Assembly (NCBI GenBank): GCA_031308135.1
Contig: JAHLJT010004567.1
Span: 135,856,991-135,920,990 of the forward strand
DNA: 64,000 bases
Source of the DNA: Acheta domesticus
Taxonomy: Eukaryota > Arthropoda > Insecta > Orthoptera > Gryllidae
Reading direction: 5' to 3'
Shown here: positions 54,940 to 64,000 of the stretch, one piece after another
Layout of the letters: each line of letters begins with the position of its first letter
Numbering within the stretch: the stretch's first letter is position 1
Translations under genes and position numbers: made by a program
The notes under the pieces: generated by a model
Database searches by the model: none
Seen by the model: the letters and a program-made list of their open reading frames with translations, nothing else
Told to the model about the DNA's origin: nothing

Positions 54940-55252
54940 TATCGGAAAGTCAACCGAACACACAAAGCCGCGTGCCGACGCTCGCCGGGGGCCGGGAGCA
55001 GCCGCTGCTCGTCCAAGGCTTTGTAGCATCCCTTCCGGACGAGAACTTTCAACAGCGCTCTTTCTGAAGTCCTCTTTACATATTCCAAGCACACGGCCCC
55101 GCCCCCATCCCCACCCCGCGAGCCCGCATCGCGCAGCTCCCCGCCTCGCCACGTCCCACCCCGTCCCGCCGTCTCCACTCGTCCCACCCCACCCAATCAG
55201 CCACACTTGGACCACCCAGCTCAATCCCACTCCATTCCACCTACCCCATACC
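54940..55252. other. GC-rich stretch before minisatellite
   Basis: GC-rich with CCACCCC repeats toward the end. No supported gene. Confidence 0.4.
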
Positions 55253-55586
55253 CCGCCTTGCCTCGGTCCGCCCTTGCTCCGGTCCTCCTTGGGCCGGCCC
55301 GCTTTGCCCCGGCCCGCCTTGCCCCGGCCCGCCTTGCCCCGGCCTGCCTTGCCCCGGCCTGCCTTGCCTCGGCCCGCCTTGCCCCGGCCCGCCCTGCCCC
55401 GTCCCGCCCTGCCCCGGCCCGCTCTGCTCCGGCCCGCCTTGCCCCGGCCCACGTTGCCCCGACCCGCCTTGCCCTGGCCCGCCTTGCCCCGGCCCACCTT
55501 GCCCCGGCCTGCCTTGCCCCGGCCCGCCTTGCCCCGGCCTGCCTTGCCCCGGCCCGCCTTGCCCCGGCCCGCCTTGCCCTGGCCCA
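55253..55586 (+). repeat. 15-bp GC minisatellite
   Basis: About 22 tandem copies of CCTTGCCCCGGCCCG with few substitutions. Because 15 is a multiple of 3 and the unit lacks stops, frames stay open on both strands (for example Gly-Lys-Ala-Gly-Arg on the - strand). These frames are not supported as genes. Confidence 0.95.
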
Positions 55587-56530
55587 TCTAGCACCATTCG
55601 ACCGCGCCCATTCTATTACACTCCACGTCGTTGCCCTTTCTTCCTGCTCTCCCGTTCCGTCTCACCAAATCCCAAAGCATTCCTCCCCCCTCCTTTCTGC
55701 GCCGCACGTATCCCTTCCTTTCCCATCCCCTACACCCTCATCTTCTCCACGCCCCTTCACTTCTTCTCACCCTCACTTCCGTAGGCACGCGGAGCTTCGA
55801 GAAAAATGCACCTGTCGAGCCAGGCAGAAGTAATATATTTACCCTCTGCGGAGCGCCAACTTCGCGCAAGTCAAACTGCAGCCCTCCGGCGAAAATTGAA
55901 ACGGCGAGCGGGCGGCCAAGAGCGTAGGAAGACTGGCGGCGCAGACGGCGTCCTGGTGCGCCCCCGGTATCCAGGTGGACGGAGGGGCGCCGGGACGGAA
56001 GGGAAGACTGTGTAGAAAGGGAAGGGTAGCGTTGGGGTACAGACGCGGAAGGCAGACTGGGAAAAGGCGAGATCGGTAGGGAGAGCCGGAATGGGCGGGA
56101 AATGAGCGAGGAAGTGGGAAGATAAATTGAGAAGGGAAGGGATGCATGAAGAGGGGTGGAGGCGAGGTGGGAGGGGATGATAGGAGAGCGGAAAACAGGG
56201 AGAGGAGGGGTGGCAAGGGAAGGGCGGGAAGGGGACGGCAATGACGGTTTGCGACGGGGTGGGGCGTGGCGTGGACGGGGTGAGAGCGAGGCGATGCGTG
56301 GCGTTTGGAGTGGGGGGGTTGGGCCGTGGGGTAGAAGGTCAGGTATCGGAGGTGGAGGCGCCGGGCGGCAAGACAGGGGTAGTGGGTGTCGGGGCAAAGT
56401 GGCGGGATTGAAGTGCCGGCGGGTGTGATGGTTAATAGAGCGACAACGCCACGGTGATGGGGCGCTCAGGAATGGGAAGAGGCCTGACGGGGAGCGAGAG
56501 CGGACAGGGTGGGCACCACACATTGATCGT
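55587..56530. other. GC-rich, strand-asymmetric low-complexity stretch
   Basis: CT-rich to about 55790 and GA/GG-rich from about 55980 on the + strand. Long Pro/Ser/Leu open frames on the - strand follow from this bias. No domain recognised. Confidence 0.5.
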
Positions 56531-56731
<201 letters not shown>

Positions 56732-57129
56732 ATTAGTTCATAGTGTTGAGATTAGTTACTTTGATAAACGACTTTTTTGCTCTCGATCTTCACTTATAAC
56801 GCTGAGGATCCGATGAGGGTAACATGGAATGCAACGTAATTAATAGTATATTATTTATTAACTTCTTTCATTACACAATGTTATCATGTCTCTGCTGCGT
56901 CAATACTTTTATTCATAATAGCTGTTGAGTAAATTATGCTTACGGCCCGTTATCAGAAAGTGGGGACATGTAGCGTGATAGATACGAAAATAGAAAAAGA
57001 ACCTGTAAATCAAGAAAATACGCTACAAAATTGAAGAAATATAGTACGCAGTAATATGAAAACACGAATGAACTTATTTGAAGCTGCAAACAAAAGAACT
57101 CAGACAAATAAATGAAAAGCATTAAATAC
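56732..57129. other. AT-rich non-coding stretch
   Basis: Nothing recognised. Confidence 0.45.
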
Positions 57130-57154
57130 CATATATATATATATATATATATAT
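57130..57154. repeat. (AT)n microsatellite, left of inverted repeat
   Basis: AT run flanked by ACC and GGT, mirrored by a longer run at 58784-58837. Confidence 0.9.
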
Positions 57155-57200
57155 GGTATTTATATTAGAATATAATATAAAAAATAAATATATTATATTT

Positions 57201-58771
57201 GGGTCGATCCATTTTAAGTGGTCCAGAATTTAATAAATTCGTCGCTCGACCATCTCGAAAAAATTTCATATTTTGTACATAAATTTCCTTATGTTTTGGC
57301 TGTTCAATGCCATCTTTAACTTTTCTTTATTGTACCTGGTTTACAAATGGCGGCCATTTTTGTTTCGCGCCGTGCGCCATTTTTCGCGTTCGCAGACATT
57401 TACTCTTTCCTAAATTGCTCAGCTCTCGGTTGCTCTAGCATTCTAGAATAAAAAACATTCAAATCAGCATACTCTGGCCTGCAAATCGAAATATTATTTA
57501 CATATTTTATATGTCTTATTTGGGAAATATTTGCAACCAAATCTTTGGAACGCGAATGAACGAAATTCGATTTTCAGAGAGTATTTTTTCAAAGAAGTAA
57601 TAGAATCTAAGTCTTAATTTTTTCTGTGCTTTTACACACAACAGTATAGTTACTTTTTGTAAAATATCATTGGTATATAACGTACCCTGTGAAAATTACA
57701 TCCTCTTGAAAATTGGAATTTTGGATTTTTTCCCAAACCTGCAGAAACCTTCAGAAATAGTAACTAGAATGGCAAATTTAAACGCAAAAACATAAACAAA
57801 ACGTTGACTTTATTTATTTGTTGTATTTTATAAATACTTTTTGTTTTAAGCGGTTCAGATTTCAAAATCAAGATAACCATATTTTCAATTACGGACGTAG
57901 ATGTCAAATTGTAAGTTTGTTTTAGAGTAAAGTATACGTAATATTGAAAATTATATATTAGGCCATTTTATGTATATTAATTATTAAGTATAACTAATTA
58001 TTTTAAATCAATGTAGATTTTAGTTTAAAATAGCTTCAAAATAATGTGATTACTACTTGGCACAATGTATCCTCAATGGAGTAATGAAGCCTTTTTTTTC
58101 GTAAGTTTTCATTTTTTTAAAAAATACTTCGAGTTAAATCTAAAAGTTGTAATTTTTACTGAAGTTTGGTATGATAGCGTTCTAGCATGTGTGCAATTTT
58201 CAGAATTTTATCTGGTCCCCCAACAGAGATATTACAGTTCAAAATTGGGAAAAAATCCAAAATTCCAATTTTCAAGAGGATGTAATTTTCACGGGGTACG
58301 TTATATACCAATGATATTTTACAAAAAGTAACTATACTGTTGTGTGTAAACGCACAGAAAAAATTAAGACTTAGATTCTATTACTTCTTTGAAAAATTAC
58401 TCTCTGAAAATCGAATTTCGTTCATTCGCGTTCCAAAGATTTGGTTGCAAATATTTCCCAAATAAGACATATAAAATATGTAAATAATATTTCTATTTGC
58501 AGGCCAGAGTATGCTGATTTGAATGTTTTTTATTCTAGAATGCTAGAGCAACCGAGAGCTGAGCAATTTAGGAAAGAGTAAATGTCTGCGAACGCGAAAA
58601 ATGGCGCACGGCGCGAAACAAAAATGGCCGCCATTTGTAAACCAGGTACAATAAAGAAAAGTTAAAGATGGCATTGAACAGCCAAAACATAAGGAAATTT
58701 ATGTACAAAATATGAATTTTTTTCGAGATGGTCGAGCGACCAGTGCTGGACCACTTAAAATGGATTGACCC
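57201..58771. repeat. Large inverted repeat, arms about 530 bp
   Basis: Left arm 57201-57736 and right arm 58245-58771 are reverse complements at roughly 97% identity, apart from a short insertion (near 57225-57240) in the left arm and single-base differences. The spacer of 508 bases is AT-rich without supported protein. AT microsatellites with ACC/GGT edges lie outside both arms. It could be a foldback-type element or an inverted duplication. Open frames inside are not supported. Confidence 0.92.
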
Positions 58772-58783
58772 ATTTATATTAGA

Positions 58784-58784
58784 A

Positions 58785-58837
<53 letters not shown>
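58784..58837. repeat. (AT)n microsatellite, right of inverted repeat
   Basis: About 27 AT dinucleotides between AGAACC and GGTATTATA. Confidence 0.95.
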
Positions 58838-58838
<1 letters not shown>

Positions 58839-58849
58839 TATTATATATT

Positions 58850-58918
58850 AGAATTTCATAATTGTTTTTCATCGTCCTGTATTACACACACACAGACGCA
58901 TGCACGCACTCACACGCG

Positions 58919-58966
<48 letters not shown>

Positions 58967-59162
58967 GGGTGAGTCACGTAACTTTAGCACCTCCTGTAAC
59001 TTTTGAATGGTTGGAGATATTGCAATGCAGTTTTCACGGAAGTGAATGAGGGAATAGGGCTAATTGATATGTGTATTGATTTCTCTTTTATCATTTGTAT
59101 TTTACGAGATATTTGAGGTAGCTGAAGTTACTTGACTCACTCTCTATATATCGCGCGCGCGT

Positions 59163-59209
<47 letters not shown>

Positions 59210-59272
59210 CGTGAGTGCGTGCGTGCGTCTGTGTGTGTAATACAGGACGATGAAAAACAATTATGAAATTCT
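58850..59272. repeat. Inverted repeat with mirrored CA/CG and GT/GC microsatellites
   Basis: 58850-58962 and 59161-59272 are reverse complements: AATTTCATAATTG, TTTTTCATCGTCCTGTATTA, CACACAGACGCATGCACGCA, then CG and CA runs on the left, with the complement in reverse order on the right. The MITE-like element at 58964-59146 sits in the centre. Confidence 0.9.
58964..59146. mobile_element. MITE-like element in the palindrome centre
   Basis: AGGGTGAGTCACGTAAC...AGC at 58966-58988 and GCTGAAGTTACTTGACTCAC near 59121-59143 form a 23-bp terminal inverted repeat with three mismatches. About 180 bases, no coding capacity. The superfamily cannot be told from this. Confidence 0.6.
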
Positions 59273-60453
59273 AAGTCATGAAACGCCATTCTGATAAGAA
59301 AAACAAGTGTCCATGCTAATGAGCGCTGAAGTTAGGTACGGAAGTTCATCAATGGATTCGCGAAGTTGCATTCACAAAAACATAAATAAGAAAACTGCAA
59401 TATTCTTTATCTTCGGTCGGCGGAGTCTTTGTTAGAAGTTTGTCATGCGCCAAATCGATTCAGAACCGTTGTTATTATTCACATATTTGCGTTTTCTAAA
59501 GTTGTGTCCCAAAAAAACAGTATTATATGATGCTTGCAGCGTGCTTACTAGTTCGATTCATCATAGTCACTTTAAACGGGCGTGTGGATTGTGTTGTTAA
59601 ATTTACATCGGCCGGATTATTGCGAGAAATTCAGGAAGCCTCTACCAACATACCGCTATTAATTATATCCTACAGGCGGCGAATTGTGTTCTGCAACATA
59701 GCGATCTAATGAAGAAACACTTGCTTTTTTATGGATAGCACACTAAATATTCATTAAATGAGCGTGTACTTGTAATCATTTATTGTTCTTCACAATTACT
59801 TTCCGACTAGTCTTTATAGGCTCAGCAGGCTTCTTATATTGAGTGATGTTTCAAAGTTAATTTAATATGATCAAGTTTTGTGAAAATTGTAACATCTTTA
59901 ATAACATATGACATTGTACAATTAAGTTATGTATTACATAAAATATATGTAGCTATACAATGTTAATTGTATACATGTTATGACATTTTTGTTAATGTAA
60001 TTATGGATAAAATTATAATTGTATAATTGTAGTCGCTAATAACCTTAGCTGTTGATGCGACTGAAAATTAAGTAATTAAAAAAAATGTATGATCATTTTC
60101 TTAGTTCAAGTCTCTCATCTTTTATTTTAAGAAAGTTGTCAAATAAATGCTTCGTATCCTCTGAAAAAATTGCATGGTTTGTCAGACGTTGTGATTTGAT
60201 ATTCTCTCACTTATGCCTAATATCTGTTTTTGGGAAGATAAAAATGGGTAGAATCACTTGTGAAATCAAGCCAAACAGACAAATTGCTTTGTTCTAATTG
60301 TTTATTTATTAATGACATTAGACGAAATTGACGTAAAAAATGTTTTTGAACAAAACTTGTTTTGTCTATAATTTAATATTTTCTGTTTGGAAAAACATTT
60401 GTGTAAAATATTGAAATTCCTCTCGACTTAAAATACTGTTGACTGCAAATTGC
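59273..60453. other. AT-rich non-coding stretch
   Basis: No supported gene. Confidence 0.45.
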
Positions 60454-61438
60454 TTAACCCTAAAATACTAACCATGAGTAAATTTTACTCACACAGTTAC
60501 TTTTTTGTTTCGTACTCCCGAATCCCTGTACATCGTGAACCCAGCCGCTAGCAGTGTGACCTTGAGTCAGTTTGCAAAGGTAAAGGTTTGAGGTAAAATT
60601 TCCCGAGTTCCGTTTGTGCCATTTCTGGAGTGATTTTCCGTGTGACAGTGAGTAAATTTTACTCATCGTTAGTATTGCGGGGTGTTTGACGTGAGTAAAA
60701 ATTACTCATCGTTAGGGTTGGAAGGTGTTTGGCAAGTGTAAGAATTACATGTAAGTCAATAATTATTTGAATTAGAATTTTCAGTTTTTAAGTAATATTC
60801 ATCTTAAAATATCTGATAATATTTCTTATGATTTTAGTGTAAACAATATGTCCGATAAAAACGTATTGAACGGTGGATTCTGGAAGTAGATGAAGTGGAC
60901 GGTAGTGAAGATGAGGACATTATTGATAGATTGAGCGACAGTGATTCCGATCCAAATTTTTGTCCTAGTGACGATGAACCTGGGCAGACAGATCAACAAA
61001 TCGAAGGAATTCCACAGTTGAAAGAGAGACACCCTGAATTTTTAGAATAAGAGAAAGAAGCGGGAATTTTTAAGAGGCCTGTTTTCGGTGAACATGAAAA
61101 CAAATTGTACCCTAGTACCCTATTTTTTCTTAAGATGAATTGTCTTACTTTGATTTGTTTTGTTTATTCCCAGTTTCTACAATTCCAACTTTATTACAAG
61201 AAGTACAAAATTACGTGTTGTCGGAAAAATAAAAACTTCATAAAATGATCTTTGAATTTTAATTCTCATCATATATTATGCTATAATCCCTTCCAAATAA
61301 ACACTGAAGCTTATATTCTAAAAGGGAAATCACCAAAACTTTTCATTAAATTTTAAACGTGTTATTAATAAGTGTGAGTAAATTTTACTCATGGTTAGTA
61401 TGCACGGATGTAGAATATGGTTAGTATTCTAGGGTTAA
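60454..61438 (+). mobile_element. Short piggyBac-type element
   Basis: TTAA at 60454-60457 and 61435-61438. Just inside, CCCTAAAATACTAACC (left) and, reverse-complemented, CCCTAGAATACTAACC (right) give a 16-bp terminal inverted repeat with one mismatch. It starts with CCCT as in known piggyBac ends. A near-palindrome GAGTAAAWWTTACTC occurs four times (60476, 60650, 60693, 61376). A transposase N-terminal relic lies inside. Total 985 bases, so non-autonomous. Confidence 0.85.
60848..61050 (+). pseudogene. piggyBac-type transposase N-terminal relic
   Basis: ATG at 60848-60850 starts MSDKN; a shift near 60857 leads into ILEVDEVDGSEDEDIIDRL, SDSDSDPNFCPSDDEPG, the acidic low-complexity start typical of piggyBac-family transposases. 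TAA at 61048-61050 ends it. The DDD catalytic part and the C-terminal Cys-rich domain are absent. Confidence 0.65.
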
Positions 61439-63230
61439 TTTAGTCTATGAATTGAAAATCGAAAATATTCAATATGTACTTCATAAATATGTATTGAGTT
61501 TTATTATAATACAAAATATTTGTTAACTTGTCTAATATTAATTTGAAACGGAAATGAATGAAACATATATTTTGGTCAAGTTTATGAAATGCTATGTGGC
61601 AACCGTAGATAACGACCTTCATTTCTGTTACAAGAATTCCTTTATTGAGTTGGTGTATTACGAACTGGATTCTACAGGTAGGTAGCACGAATATTGCCAA
61701 AGTTGGGGGACCCTGGAGTTAGAAGTCACAAACAGCGTTGAAGGAAGTTGGAGGGGAAGTCACTCTAGGCTACGGAAATGACTGTGAGACAAGAGCGGAA
61801 TTTCAATAGCAGGGACCGGGAATGTGAGAGACTAGGTATGATCCGCGAAGAGAATGGTAAGCTTGGCAACCTTGGGAGATAAGTATGATTGCAATATGCC
61901 TTATTGTAGGTCATTGTTAAATTTGTATTTACTATCCCTAACACGTCACAAATTACCTTTATTATATAATATTAAATGAGATTTGCATCTTTTTCGCCAA
62001 AATATAGTTTAAGTTTTAAACCTTCTTAATATCTTCTAAAATTCATTAGAGATTGAAATAATGAGAATTTCAAAACATTTCCACTATGATTGTTAATTCA
62101 TACAAATTATTAAATTATCCTCATACTAATTAGCATATTTCGTAACATGTTGATAAATTATACTCGAGAAGAAAAAATAATGCCATTATTTTTAAGGTTT
62201 ACTTTCTGTACTCGTTGAAGTAAAAACTTAGCAACTAGGATTTTAAAAAATGGTTAATTAATTTCTGTTTATTAATTCATTTAATATTCATTAATTCATT
62301 TATTCTTTAATTAACAAGACACCAAGTTTGACTCGTAGATAGTAAACAGAAGTAGTAGAAAAGCTTACTCTGTCGATATTTAAACGTTAGAAATTTTTTA
62401 AACGTTTAAACATTAATATTTGTGCTATTCAAGTTCATAAACGAAAGTAATTTTTAACACAAAAGAATCTCTTGTCTTGTCGTTCCTTAACCGATCGGAA
62501 AGTAAAGCAATTATATTTGGTTGGGATCTTTTTACGCTGTAGCAAATTATTATTCAGATGACTTCATTCCGCGAATATCCTAGCTTAAGTACCTTCAGTT
62601 AGACAGTAAGTTGAGATGAGATATAAGCCGAGTAATGAGAAATACGAGGAAGTTTTTTTTACATTTTTCAGTGTTCGAGCATTTTGTAATGTTTACGATA
62701 AAAAAAGTGCAGTAAACGCGAAAGAATTATATCTTATAATTAATTATAACTTGTCCGTCATTGTTAGATACGGAACGGATATCGATATATTAATGTAGAT
62801 GTTTGTGAGGATTCATATAGACTTACAAAACAAAATTCAAAAACAGAAACATTTACGTTTAGGTACAAGAAAACGTCTTAAGACTGTCATGGGAACCGCT
62901 CGAATAAAGAAGTATGAAAATGAGGCTTTGCATTTTAAGTATGTCGTACGTAGGCCAACCAGCTTGAAAGGAAATTCAGAATAGATTAGAAAACCAACGA
63001 ATTTTGGTAGAGGGGATCGTAATCATAAAATTCAGACAAAAAGCAGAAAACAGATTTAAAGTAATTTTCAAAATTATGCCTCGCAATGTCCGTATTCTTA
63101 GGAATTGGAATGTTAGAGTTAGTTTAGTATCAACAGATTAAGCAGCATTAGATTAAGCAGTCAACCAAGTAGGTGTTGTGAATGGCGTTGGTGTTTAAAC
63201 GGAGTAGTTAAGAGCAATGCAGTACAATGG
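61439..63230. other. AT-rich non-coding stretch
   Basis: No supported gene. The two adjacent open frames at 62616-62798 and 62799-62984 (+) are in the same phase, separated by one stop, with no recognisable domain. Confidence 0.45.
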
Positions 63231-63288
63231 AATGCAATGCCGCGTATCGTCATGTGATGCAGGGCTCTTCTGTGCAATATTAAGTTTT

Positions 63289-63314
63289 TGTTATTATTAT
63301 TATTATTATTATTT
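63289..63314 (+). repeat. (TTA)n microsatellite
   Basis: About eight TTA triplets. Confidence 0.9.
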
Positions 63315-63409
63315 CATTCTCACAATTATTATATTGATAATCATTTATTCCACCAAGGTTTACTCAACTGCAGTTAAATATATCTTATGTATTTATCTCT
63401 CTCTTCTGT

Positions 63410-63712
63410 TATGCACCCAAACTCCCGAAATACACTGCAACCCCCAGGGCCATCTGGGGAGTTTCCCACCTCCTCTGATATGCTTCATCCGTCGCGAGCC
63501 GCGCGCCGCAAAGGGTCGACACGGGGCGGCGCTCCCGGCCCAGTGTGCACCAAAGGGCACCAAAGACACCAAAGGGCCGGGGCGACGCGGATCAGCCCCA
63601 AAACCCGCCTGGCCTGATCGACGACCCTTGAGGTTCCCTTTGACAGGGACGGACATTCATCCAAAGGCCCTGGGCAGGCCCTGTCCATGAAGGCGCCTTC
63701 CGGAAATATGAT
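63410..63712. other. GC-rich block of unknown origin
   Basis: A sharp GC-rich island with CpG, short tandem CACCAAAGGGCACCAAAGAC (63549-63575) and several CCCTGGGC-type self-complementary motifs near 63665. Overlapping frames on both strands (for example 63217-63690 +) show no domain. Could be a repeat element or a CpG island. Confidence 0.35.
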
Positions 63713-64000
63713 TTAAGGGTGGCTATTTTTAAAAATTAAAGGAAAATTTTAAAAAATGTTTTATTGATATTAACTATTAAATTTACACTTTACGTTAGTT
63801 TCAAATTCAGTCTGTTTGGAAGCTCTCTTGTTCCAAGCATCCAGAAACTTGCCGTAAAGACCGTACGTTTTCCTTTGACAATAGCTCTGGCAGTTATGCT
63901 GGCAATGACTAAGACTTCAGACTTCAAAGTGAGCTGTCCAGAGTAGATTGGAATACGCACGGACGCTCACAAATGACATGTCAATTGGCTGCAGAATGAC
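63713..64000. other. Non-coding end of window
   Basis: Nothing recognised. Confidence 0.4.

Noticed and set aside
54781..55597. 268-codon - strand frame with Gly-Lys-Ala-Gly-Arg repeats, collagen-like in look
   Set aside because: Explained by the 15-bp tandem repeat; no Gly-X-Y collagen period, no signal peptide and equal openness of other frames.
55738..56523. 261-codon - strand Pro/Ser-rich frame
   Set aside because: Strand-asymmetric purine-rich DNA yields it; no domain recognised.

Overview
The window looks like arthropod, most probably insect, nuclear DNA from a large, repeat-rich genome. The background is AT-rich and non-coding. Only one piece can be assigned with some confidence to a host gene: a 45-bp exon at 38337-38381 with good splice sites, encoding a neprilysin-like (M13 metallopeptidase) segment. 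This suggests that much of the window is intron of a peptidase gene on the + strand. Nearly everything else recognisable is transposable-element material, SINEs, minisatellites and inverted repeats. A hemimetabolous insect with a big genome fits this mix, but the species cannot be named from the sequence.

Layout. 1-7.7 kb: a tRNA-derived SINE, a possible Helitron 3' end, a CpG-rich island and copies of a second SINE-like family (called family Y here). 8.0-9.6 kb: a piggyBac-type element whose transposase is an internal-deletion derivative on the - strand, flanked by TTAA. 10.7-11.9 kb: a GC-rich block with 6-bp and 12-bp minisatellites. 12.5-16.6 kb: further family Y copies, a (CT)(AT)(AG) palindrome, the first copy of a dispersed repeat (family V) and a region rich in ATATGTAA. 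17.05-20.07 kb: a 5'-truncated jockey-like LINE with endonuclease and reverse transcriptase, broken by two frameshifts. 22.8-24.2 kb: a probable PIF/Harbinger relic into which another repeat (family X) is nested. 25-28 kb: C-rich and GC-rich blocks, a 14-bp minisatellite and a 162-bp direct duplication. 28.4-29.1 kb: the second copy of family V. 29.45-30.90 kb: a TTAA-flanked DNA transposon with a perfect 16-bp terminal inverted repeat and an unassigned protein relic. 34.4 kb: another tRNA-like SINE.

38.3 kb: the neprilysin-like exon. 42.44-46.61 kb: a Ty3/gypsy-type LTR retrotransposon with zinc knuckles, protease, RT, RNase H and integrase. It lacks its 5' end, keeps the polypurine tract and 3' LTR, and is broken by stops and frameshifts. 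48.4-51.1 kb: a palindromic arrangement of a diverged unit of roughly 320 bp (family X). 52.0-53.6 kb: two longer-unit tandem arrays flanking a CpG-rich stretch. 55.2-56.7 kb: a 15-bp GC minisatellite and a CAG/CAA-type repeat. 57.2-58.8 kb: a large, nearly perfect inverted repeat with arms of about 530 bp, followed at 58.85-59.27 kb by a MITE-like element inside mirrored microsatellites. 60.45-61.44 kb: a short piggyBac-type element with a transposase N-terminal relic. 63.4-63.7 kb: an unexplained GC-rich block.

The mobile elements do not form a pathway together; they are independent insertions. At least three of them (8.0, 29.5 and 60.5 kb) target TTAA. All are non-autonomous relics as seen here. 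No RNA genes other than tRNA-like SINE heads, no CRISPR array and no prokaryote-type operon are visible.
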